DNA from: UBA8752 sp049610565
GTDB taxonomy: Bacteria; Bacteroidota; Bacteroidia; Flavobacteriales_D; Sanyastnellaceae
Assembly (NCBI GenBank): GCA_049610565.1
Contig: JBMYZR010000057.1
Span: forward strand, 1 to 13,615
Direction: 5' to 3'
DNA length: 13,615 nt
A model generated the notes under the pieces. That model saw only the letters and a list, made by a program, of their open reading frames with translations, did not search any database and was not told the origin of the DNA. The first letter of the stretch is position 1; each line of letters starts with the position of its first letter. Made by a program: the position numbers and the translations under genes. Below are positions 1 through 5,655 of this stretch, piece by piece.

Positions 1-140
1 TCCACCCCGTATTGGGCGGCGATGCCGAACGCCGTCTCCTTCCGCTGGACCGTGTGCGTGCGCTCTTCCTGCGCCTGCGCCCCGAGGGCACCGACCGTCA
101 TCCACGCCAGGACGAGGACCACACGGAGCAGGGGACGCAT
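1..140 (-). CDS. Exported LysM-domain protein, N-terminal fragment
   Basis: Only the first 46 codons are in the window; the gene runs off the left edge. Translation from the ATG at 140-138 gives Met-Arg-Pro, a hydrophobic stretch and an Ala-Gln-Ala end (signal peptide, about residues 1-24). This is followed by HTVQRKETAFGIAAQYGV, which matches the start of a LysM peptidoglycan-binding repeat (compare the usual HTVKKGETLYGIAKKYGV). The protein is therefore likely periplasmic or wall-associated. Its start overlaps the guaA stop as TGATG (the A is shared), so it probably sits in the guaA transcript and is translationally coupled to it. In Bacteroidota, LysM proteins with further domains such as a periplasmic binding fold are common, but nothing downstream of the LysM start is visible, so the full function cannot be named. 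Confidence 0.72.
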   Translation of the reverse strand, partial: MRPLLRVVLVLAWMTVGALGAQAQEERTHTVQRKETAFGIAAQYGV

Positions 141-1702
141 CACTCCCATTCGATGGTGGCGGGGGGTTTGGAGCTGATGTCGTAGACCACGCGGTTGATG
201 CCGCGGACCTTGTTGATGATGGAATTCGAGACTTCGGCGAGGAAGGCGTGCGGGAAGTCGACCCAATCGGCGGTCATGCCATCCGTCGAGCTCACGGCGC
301 GCAGGGCAACGGCTTGCTCATAAGTGCGCTCATCGCCCATCACGCCCACGCTTTGCACGGGGAGCAGGATGGTCCCCGCCTGCCAGACACGGTCGTAATG
401 GCCGTGCTCGCGGAGCTTGTCGATCCAGATGCGGTCGGCGTCCTGGAGGAGCCGGACGTTGTCCGCATTGACCTCGCCGAGAATGCGGATGCCGAGTCCC
501 GGCCCCGGGAAAGGATGACGCCCCAGCAGCTGGGGATCCAGCCCCATCTCGCGGCCCACCCGGCGCACCTCATCCTTGAAGAGCATGCGCAGGGGCTCCA
601 CGACCTGGAGCTTCATGTAATCGGGAAGCCCGCCCACGTTGTGGTGGCTCTTGATCGTCGCGCTGGGACCGCCCGTGGCGGACACGCTCTCGATGACGTC
701 CGGGTAAATCGTGCCTTGGCCGAGCCACTTGACCCCCTCGAGGAGGCCGCTCTCGTGGTCGAACACGTCGATGAACGTGGCGCCGATGGCCTTGCGCTTG
801 CCTTCCGGGTCGGACACGCCAGCGAGGGCCGTGTAGAACCGGTCGGCGGCGCGGACGCCCTTGACGTTGAGCCCCATGCCCTCATAGCCTTTGAGCACTT
901 CTTCGAATTCGTTCTTCCGGAGCAGGCCGTTGTCGACGAAAATGCAATGGAGCCGGTCGCCGATGGCCCGGTGGAGCAGCATGGCCGCCACGCTGGAGTC
1001 GACGCCGCCACTCAGGCCGAGGACGACCCGGTCGTCGCCCAGCTTCTCCTGCAGCTCGGCCACCGTCGTGTCGACAAAATGGGCCGGCGTCCAATCGGCG
1101 GAACACCCGCAGATGTCGTGGACGAAGTTGCGGAGCAGGGTCAGTCCCTCCTCGCTGTGGTACACCTCGGGGTGGAATTGGATGCCCCAGGTCGGCTCGT
1201 CCTCGAAGGCAAAGCCGGCATACTTCACGTCTTCCGTGCTGCAGGTGATGCGGGTGCGTTCGCCGGCGCTCTGGATGGTGTCTCCGTGGCTCATCCAGAC
1301 CGCCTTGCCCTCGGTCATGCCGGAAAACAGGCGATCGCTGGTGTCGATGTGGGTCAAATGGGCCCGGCCGTACTCCCGGCTGTCGCTGGCCTCCACGCTT
1401 CCGCCGCCATTCTGGGCGAGCCATTGGGCGCCGAAACAAACGCCGAGGACCGGCCATTTGGCGCGGACCCCGTCGAGGTCCGGAGCGGGCGCATTGGCCT
1501 CCCGCACGCTGTGGGGGCTGCCGGACAGGATGACCCCCTTCCAATTCCGGCCTTGGGGATCGTCTTCCGGCGCCGTCTCCAGCAGGGTGCGCCAATCGCC
1601 GTTCCACGGCTTGATTTCGGCGAAGGTGTTGAGTTCCCTGACCCGCCTCGCAATGAGCTGGGTGTACTGGGAACCGAAGTCGAGAATCAGGATGCTGTCC
1701 AT
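140..1702 (-). CDS. guaA: GMP synthase (glutamine-hydrolysing)
   Basis: Final step of guanine nucleotide synthesis in the cytosol: XMP + ATP + glutamine to GMP. The product is 520 residues, normal for GuaA. It opens with MDSILILDFGSQYTQLIARR, the family N-terminus, so I take the ATG at 1702-1700 rather than an upstream GTG that would add 29 unrelated residues. The class-I glutamine amidotransferase domain (about 1-200) has the nucleophile Cys89 in GVCFGAQ and the His177/Glu179 pair in FHPEV. The ATP-pyrophosphatase domain has its P-loop SGGVDSS at 231-237. The C-terminal dimerisation domain contains GRHPFPGPGLGIRILGE and ends KPPATIEWE. All key residues are present. The stop overlaps the start of the following LysM gene. 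A promoter candidate lies at 1721-1751, and the gene is divergent from maf. Confidence 0.98.
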   Translation of the reverse strand: MDSILILDFGSQYTQLIARRVRELNTFAEIKPWNGDWRTLLETAPEDDPQGRNWKGVILSGSPHSVREANAPAPDLDGVRAKWPVLGVCFGAQWLAQNGGGSVEASDSREYGRAHLTHIDTSDRLFSGMTEGKAVWMSHGDTIQSAGERTRITCSTEDVKYAGFAFEDEPTWGIQFHPEVYHSEEGLTLLRNFVHDICGCSADWTPAHFVDTTVAELQEKLGDDRVVLGLSGGVDSSVAAMLLHRAIGDRLHCIFVDNGLLRKNEFEEVLKGYEGMGLNVKGVRAADRFYTALAGVSDPEGKRKAIGATFIDVFDHESGLLEGVKWLGQGTIYPDVIESVSATGGPSATIKSHHNVGGLPDYMKLQVVEPLRMLFKDEVRRVGREMGLDPQLLGRHPFPGPGLGIRILGEVNADNVRLLQDADRIWIDKLREHGHYDRVWQAGTILLPVQSVGVMGDERTYEQAVALRAVSSTDGMTADWVDFPHAFLAEVSNSIINKVRGINRVVYDISSKPPATIEWE

Positions 1703-1720
1703 GTGTGCCCGGTGAGCGGA

Positions 1721-1751
1721 CGAAATTACGCGGCATCGTCCGCCCCCCAAG
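1721..1751 (-). promoter_or_regulatory. Candidate Bacteroidota-type promoter for guaA
   Basis: Read on the minus strand, CTTG (1751-1748), a 19-nt gap and TAATTTCG (1728-1721) match the Bacteroidota sigma-ABfr pattern TTTG-N19/20-TAnnTTTG with one mismatch in each element. A start a few bases downstream would leave a leader of only about a dozen bases before the guaA ATG at 1702. This is a pattern match only. Confidence 0.4.
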
Positions 1752-1791
1752 GTGAACGGATGCGGCGCGGAGGTGTTGTTTTGCACCAATC

Positions 1792-2430
1792 ATGAACCAG
1801 TACGACCGCGTCATCCCCGACGGCCCCTCCGCCCTGCCCCTGCTGCCTGCACTTCGGGACCGGAACCTCATCCTCGCCAGTGCGTCCCCCCGCCGGAAAC
1901 AACTCCTGTCCTTGCTCGGCATTCCCTTTGAGGTGCGCCCCGTTGGCGTGGAGGAGATTTACCCCAACACCCTCACGGGGCCAGACATCCCCCGGTTCCT
2001 GAGCGAACTCAAAGCCAAGGCGGCGCTGGGCGACCTCCAGCATGAGGATGTGCTCATCACGAGTGACACCGTGGTGCAACTCAACGGGGAAACGCTGGAG
2101 AAGCCAGGATCAGAGGAGGAGGCCCTCGAGATGATCATGAAGCTGTCCGGCAACACGCACCAGGTGGTGACCGCATTCTGCATCGTGGATGGAAGGGCGT
2201 CCAACACACTTCATACCGAGCACGATGAGGTAGACGTGTCCTTTGAACACGTCTCCGAGGAATTCGCCCTCCATTACATCCAAAACCACCACCCGTTCGA
2301 CAAGGCGGGAGGCTATGGAGCACAGGATTTGATCGGCGCGTGTGCCATTCATTCCCTCAAAGGGAGCTATTACACCGTCATGGGGCTTCCCATGCACAAA
2401 ATTTTTGCTCGCCTCCAACGCCTTGATTGA
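1792..2430 (+). CDS. maf: Maf-family nucleoside triphosphate pyrophosphatase
   Basis: House-cleaning or division-associated pyrophosphatase that hydrolyses non-canonical or modified nucleotides (dTTP/UTP/5-methyl-UTP type) to monophosphates in the cytosol. The 212-residue product carries the Maf signatures in order: LILASASPRR (26-35), the catalytic SDTVV block with Asp92 (91-95), EKPGSEEEA (103-111), and FDKAGGYGAQ (169-178), then GSYYTVMGLP near the end. The TVMGLP ending fits the YhdE (dTTP/UTP) subgroup better than the YceF (m7GTP) subgroup; that assignment is inferred from motifs only. About 25 residues precede the core; the ATG at 1792 is the only upstream Met in frame. TTGTTTTG at 1776-1783, one mismatch from the -7 consensus TAnnTTTG, would give an almost leaderless mRNA. 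The gene is divergent from guaA. Confidence 0.93.
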   Translation: MNQYDRVIPDGPSALPLLPALRDRNLILASASPRRKQLLSLLGIPFEVRPVGVEEIYPNTLTGPDIPRFLSELKAKAALGDLQHEDVLITSDTVVQLNGETLEKPGSEEEALEMIMKLSGNTHQVVTAFCIVDGRASNTLHTEHDEVDVSFEHVSEEFALHYIQNHHPFDKAGGYGAQDLIGACAIHSLKGSYYTVMGLPMHKIFARLQRLD

Positions 2431-2483
2431 CGGGGCGTTGCGGCCACAAACTGGCTTTTCCGTTCACTTTTTTTGCAATTTCC

Positions 2484-2535
2484 TTGAACAAGAGTGGACT
2501 CCTTCGGTTGTGGTGTGTACGTTGAACACGTTCAA
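2484..2535 (+). promoter_or_regulatory. TTGAAC half-site cluster and palindrome upstream of proteorhodopsin
   Basis: TTGAAC occurs at 2484-2489 and 2522-2527 (38 bp apart), and its inverse GTTCAA at 2530-2535. The last two form a 14-bp palindrome, TTGAAC-AC-GTTCAA, ending 14 bp before the rhodopsin ATG. Outside it, GTTGTG (2507-2512) and CACAAC (2541-2546) are also inverted. TACGTTGA (2518-2525) overlaps the palindrome and resembles the -7 element TAnnTTTG imperfectly; I find no well-spaced -33 partner. It could be an operator, or an RNA hairpin (UUGAA-CACG-UUCAA) in the 5' leader. Confidence 0.35.
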
Positions 2536-2549
2536 AACCACACAACACA

Positions 2550-3287
2550 ATGAACCTTTCTTTGATTCTGGCTGCGGCCGGACATAGCAGCGAGCATTTC
2601 CAGTCTGCTACCAGCTTCACGTTCTTCGTGGGCTGCATGGCCATGATGGCCGCCTCCGTTTTCTTCTTCTTCGAGATGTGGAACGTCGACAAGAAGTGGC
2701 GTACCTCTCTCCTCGTGAGTGGATTGATCACGTTCATCGCGTTCGTCCACTACTACTACATGCGGGGATTCTACCTCGAGACGGGAACCAGCCCGACGTT
2801 CTTCCGCTACGTGGACTGGACCCTGACGGTTCCGCTCATGTGCGTGGAGTTCTACCTCATCACCAAGAAGGCTGGTGGCACCATGGGCCTCATGTGGAAG
2901 CTCATCTTCGCTTCCGTCGTGATGCTCGTCACCGGATACTTCGGTGAGGCCGTGTACCGCGATCAGGCTTGGCTCTGGGGTCTCTTCTCCGGCATCGCCT
3001 ACTTCTACATCGTGTACCTGGTCTTCTCCGGTGAGGTGAAGCAACTCGCTGACAGCGCCGGTGGTGCCGTCGCTGAGGCCAACAACTGGCTGGGCCGCTT
3101 CGTGCTCGTCGGCTGGGCCATCTACCCCCTCGGCTACATGGTCGGCACGGGTGACGGCCAATGGTACGAGTTCCTGAACGGCGCCATGGACATGGACGTC
3201 GTCTACAACATTGGTGACGCCATCAACAAGATCGGCTTCGGTCTGGTGATCTACGCTCTCGCCGTCAAGGACGGAGCCAAGGGCTGA
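2550..3287 (+). CDS. Green-tuned proton-pumping proteorhodopsin
   Basis: Seven-helix retinal protein of the inner membrane that pumps protons outward in light. It has 245 residues with helices near 22-42, 52-72, 84-103, 113-131, 139-160, 178-200 and 214-239. Helix C reads RYVDWTLTVPLMCVEFYL. It gives Asp89 (Schiff-base acceptor), Thr93 and Glu100 (donor), the DTE triad of outward H+ pumps. Met97 is at the spectral-tuning position (GPR L105) and predicts green absorption. Arg86 and His67 match GPR R94 and H75. Lys227 in GDAINK is the retinal lysine. Helix E has Gly144 nine residues before the YIVY tyrosine, the position of the carotenoid-window glycine of xanthorhodopsin. Every Phe codon is TTC and every Tyr codon TAC, suggesting high expression. 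blh follows after a terminator. Confidence 0.98.
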   Translation: MNLSLILAAAGHSSEHFQSATSFTFFVGCMAMMAASVFFFFEMWNVDKKWRTSLLVSGLITFIAFVHYYYMRGFYLETGTSPTFFRYVDWTLTVPLMCVEFYLITKKAGGTMGLMWKLIFASVVMLVTGYFGEAVYRDQAWLWGLFSGIAYFYIVYLVFSGEVKQLADSAGGAVAEANNWLGRFVLVGWAIYPLGYMVGTGDGQWYEFLNGAMDMDVVYNIGDAINKIGFGLVIYALAVKDGAKG

Positions 3288-3314
3288 TCCCTCTGAATCC
3301 CAGCAAGGAAATCG

Positions 3315-3348
3315 GGCCCACTCCCTTCTCGGGGGTGGGCCTTTCCTT
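3315..3348 (+). terminator. Intrinsic terminator after proteorhodopsin
   Basis: An 11-bp stem (3315-3325 pairs with 3331-3341, one G-U pair, loop TTCTC) is followed by TTTCCTTT. It lies between the rhodopsin stop (3287) and the blh ATG (3355), with only 13 bases between the stem end and blh. It probably ends most rhodopsin transcripts and lets a fraction read into blh. Confidence 0.8.
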
Positions 3349-3354
3349 TGCCCC

Positions 3355-4257
3355 ATGATCGGCAGCGGCACTTTTCAGCACGCAGGACGGGTTCGGCTAT
3401 GGACCCTGGCGTTGCTCTTCGGCGGGGTCATCCTCGGCGATGTGCTCTTCCATTGGGCCCCTGCGCTCCAGCTGCCGCTCGCCGTCGCCCTGATCGCCGT
3501 CATCGGCATCCAACACGGCGCCCTGGACCACGTCCTTCACGCGCACATGCACGGCGACCCTGAAGGGCCGTTGCGTCAGTCCTTCGCCCTCCCCTACATC
3601 GCGGCCATTGGCATCGCGTGGTTTGCCTTTGAATCGCTGCCTGCGGTGATGCTCGCGCTGTTCCTGCTCTTGAGCGCCTACCACTTCGGCATGTCCCACC
3701 TGCGGGTGGACGCCATGCGCCTGGGAGCCCCCCGGCGCGCCGATGGACTGTCCGGCCTGGTGCTCGGCATGTCCCTGCTCGCGCCGCTCGTCACGCGCCC
3801 CGACGCACTGGAGGTGCTCGCCGAATTCGGTTGGCCCATCCACGTGGGCTTCGGCGAGAACCTGCTCCCCCTTCAAGTCGCCTCGGTGTCCGCCATCCTG
3901 ATGGCCGGCATCCTCCACCGCTCCTGGCGCAACGGGCTGCTCGCCCTGTCCGGCGTCATGGTCGCCTGGTTCGTCCACGATTTGCTGCTCGCCTTTGCCC
4001 TGTACTTCGCCCTGGGCCATTCCCGAGAGGCCTTTTTCGAGGAGTTCAAGGAACGACAAAGCATCGCGTCGGACTTCCGCCGCTTCTATCTCAGAAGCCT
4101 GCCGCTGAGTGTGGCGTTTGCCGCCATGGCGGGCGTCATCCTGTGGCTCGCCGCCGATGGCCTGCTGCGCGAACGGGCCGCCTTGAGCTTCCTGCTCGCC
4201 GGCACCCTGCCCCACATCGCGGTGCTCGAAGGGTGGGTCACGGCCCGCACCCGCTGA
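3355..4257 (+). CDS. blh: Beta-carotene 15,15'-dioxygenase, Brp/Blh family
   Basis: Integral membrane, iron-dependent oxygenase that splits beta-carotene into two all-trans retinal molecules, supplying the chromophore of the rhodopsin just upstream. The 300-residue product is strongly hydrophobic with several membrane spans. It keeps the histidine signatures of the family: GIQHGALDH (His54, His58), SAYHFGMSH (His110, His115), FALGHSREA (His222) and TLPHIAVLEGW (His287), which supply the iron ligands in Blh proteins. Length is typical. The ATG at 3355 is the first in frame and begins just after the terminator. No independent promoter is evident in the gap, so expression probably depends on read-through from the rhodopsin promoter. 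Beta-carotene synthesis genes are not in this window and must be elsewhere. Phe codons include many TTT, unlike the rhodopsin gene. Confidence 0.94.
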   Translation: MIGSGTFQHAGRVRLWTLALLFGGVILGDVLFHWAPALQLPLAVALIAVIGIQHGALDHVLHAHMHGDPEGPLRQSFALPYIAAIGIAWFAFESLPAVMLALFLLLSAYHFGMSHLRVDAMRLGAPRRADGLSGLVLGMSLLAPLVTRPDALEVLAEFGWPIHVGFGENLLPLQVASVSAILMAGILHRSWRNGLLALSGVMVAWFVHDLLLAFALYFALGHSREAFFEEFKERQSIASDFRRFYLRSLPLSVAFAAMAGVILWLAADGLLRERAALSFLLAGTLPHIAVLEGWVTARTR

Positions 4258-4319
4258 CGCGCACATCGTGCGGCCTCCGCACAATACGTCGGGATGGCCA
4301 GCGTTAGGCACCCAAACAA

Positions 4320-4538
4320 TTGACGCTGAAATACTTGCACACCCTAGCGCTGTTTGCGCTCATTCTCGGACTGGCCTCCTGCAGCCAGGACACCACCTGC
4401 ACCTGCGAAATCGACGGAGAGACGACCACCACGACCTGCGAAGGCTGTACCGGTGACGATCTCGAAGCGTTTGAAGCAGCCTGCCTGGCCAGTGACGCCT
4501 TGGCTCAACTGACCGGAGGCAGTTGCAGCATCGACTGA
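4320..4538 (+). CDS. Small cysteine-rich lipoprotein, TTG start
   Basis: A 72-residue protein starting at TTG (4320); an in-frame TAG at 4305-4307 and the lack of any ATG or GTG make TTG the only reasonable start. Residues 1-20 form a short lipoprotein signal peptide (Lys4, hydrophobic core) ending in the lipobox LASC with Cys21. The mature part is acidic and threonine-rich, with six more cysteines (27, 29, 40, 43, 55, 69) including CTC and CEGC pairs. It is expected to be a lipid-anchored periplasmic or outer-membrane protein, perhaps disulphide-bonded or metal-binding; no family is recognised. It lies 62 bp after blh in the same direction and ends just before a strong bidirectional terminator, which supports it being a real gene. 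Confidence 0.7.
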   Translation: MTLKYLHTLALFALILGLASCSQDTTCTCEIDGETTTTTCEGCTGDDLEAFEAACLASDALAQLTGGSCSID

Positions 4539-4558
4539 TTCCTCTGCACTCTCCATAG

Positions 4559-4583
4559 AAAAGGCGCTTCGGCGCCTTTTTTT
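4559..4583. terminator. Bidirectional intrinsic terminator
   Basis: GGCGC (4563-4567), loop TTCG, GCGCC (4572-4576), flanked by AAAA on the left and seven T on the right. The A/T arms can extend the stem and give a U-tract on both strands. It serves the plus-strand lipoprotein gene and the minus-strand selD, whose TGA stop occupies 4585-4583 at its edge. Confidence 0.92.
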
Positions 4584-5632
4584 CATGCCGTCAGCCGAAC
4601 GCGCCCGGTCCCCGACACGACCTCGCCAATGGGCTGGGCGTGACAGCCTGCCTGCTCCAAGGCGACTTCAACCTTTGACCGCTCCAACGGGGCGGCTGAA
4701 ATCAGCAAGCCACCGCTCGTCTGCGGGTCGCACACCAGGTCACACTCAAAATCCGAGGTGCCCACGGCATCAAAGGCATCCCCATAGCTTGCTTGGTTGC
4801 GCCGGGTACCCCCAGGAATGCATCCCGCCTCATGGTAGGTCTTCAAGCCCTCCCGGTCCAAAGTGGGCACGGATCCGGCGCTGAACACGAGATCCACCCC
4901 CGTTGCGCGGGCCATTTCCAAACCGTGGCCTGCGAGGCCGAAGCCCGTCACATCCGTCATGGCGTGCACGCCGTTGAGGTCGCCCAGGACAGCACCCACC
5001 TTGTTCAGTTGCATCATGTTGGCGGCGGCTGCGGCCAAGTGTTCCTCGGTGACCACCCCCTTCTTCTGGGCGGTGGTGACCATGCCCACGCCGAGAGGCT
5101 TGGTGAGATAAAGCTTATCGCCTACCTGGGCCCCGCCGTTGCGCTTGAGGCGAGCGATGCTCACGCGCCCGGTGACGGCCAGACCGAAAATGGGCTCGGG
5201 AGAATCGATGCTGTGCCCACCGGCGAGCGGAATGCCGGCCTCGGCGCAGATGGAGCGCCCCCCTTCGAGCACACGGCCGGCCACCTCCGGGTCGAGCTTG
5301 TCCACAGGCCAGCCGAGGATGGCGATGGCCATCAGCGGGGTGCCGCCCATGGCGTAGATGTCGCTGATCGCGTTGGCCGCCGCGATGCGCCCGAAGGCGT
5401 GCGGGTCGTCTACGATGGGCATGAAGAAGTCGGTGGTGGACACCGCGGCCGTGCCGTCGCCAAGGTCATAGACCGCCGCGTCATCCCGGGCTCCGTGGCC
5501 GACCAGCAGACGGGGGTCATCCGTCTGGGCGCCGAGCTGTCCGAGGATGCGGTCGAGCACGCCGGGGGCAATCTTGCAGCCGCAACCGGCGCCGTGGCTG
5601 AATTGGGTCAGCCGGATGGGGTCCTTCTCCAT
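4583..5632 (-). CDS. selD: Selenide, water dikinase (selenophosphate synthetase)
   Basis: Makes selenophosphate from selenide and ATP in the cytosol, the selenium donor for SelU and, in other organisms, for selenocysteine. The start is the ATG at 5632-5630, which gives 349 residues and puts the motifs in register with the E. coli enzyme; the 33 codons upstream overlap the preceding gene and are not SelD-like. Visible features: SHGAGCGCK with catalytic Cys17 and Lys20, ARDDAAVY (Asp51), STTDFF (Asp68), ISDIYAMGG (Asp91), AGGHSID, MTDVTGFGLAGHG and CDPQTSGGLL. Position 17 is TGC (Cys), not an in-frame TGA, so this SelD is not a selenoprotein. It is the last gene of a minus-strand run selU, flavoenzyme, selD, with 23 bp to the flavoenzyme stop. 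Confidence 0.97.
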   Translation of the reverse strand: MEKDPIRLTQFSHGAGCGCKIAPGVLDRILGQLGAQTDDPRLLVGHGARDDAAVYDLGDGTAAVSTTDFFMPIVDDPHAFGRIAAANAISDIYAMGGTPLMAIAILGWPVDKLDPEVAGRVLEGGRSICAEAGIPLAGGHSIDSPEPIFGLAVTGRVSIARLKRNGGAQVGDKLYLTKPLGVGMVTTAQKKGVVTEEHLAAAAANMMQLNKVGAVLGDLNGVHAMTDVTGFGLAGHGLEMARATGVDLVFSAGSVPTLDREGLKTYHEAGCIPGGTRRNQASYGDAFDAVGTSDFECDLVCDPQTSGGLLISAAPLERSKVEVALEQAGCHAQPIGEVVSGTGRVRLTA

Positions 5633-5655
5633 GGGCGCAAGTTCGCCCACGGACC

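Noticed and set aside
248..1795. Long plus-strand open frame (515 codons) opposite guaA
   Set aside because: It is the antisense shadow of guaA, whose frame has every GMP synthetase motif; the plus-strand translation is rich in His/Asp/Val with no domain.
2443..2459. GCCA-CAAAC-TGGC-TTTT as a terminator after maf
   Set aside because: The stem is only four pairs (five with a G-U); too weak to call, though some termination there is possible.
2532..3371. 279-codon minus-strand frame opposite proteorhodopsin
   Set aside because: Low-complexity Glu/His/Val composition caused by the antisense of TTC/TAC/GTC-rich codons; the opsin frame is certain.
3397..4311. 304-codon minus-strand frame opposite blh
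   Set aside because: Gln/Gly/His-rich shadow translation; the blh frame carries all conserved histidine blocks.
5566..5585. Selenocysteine (in-frame TGA) at the SelD active site or elsewhere
   Set aside because: Codons 17 and 19 of selD are TGC, and no gene here is interrupted by a TGA that would restore a family motif.
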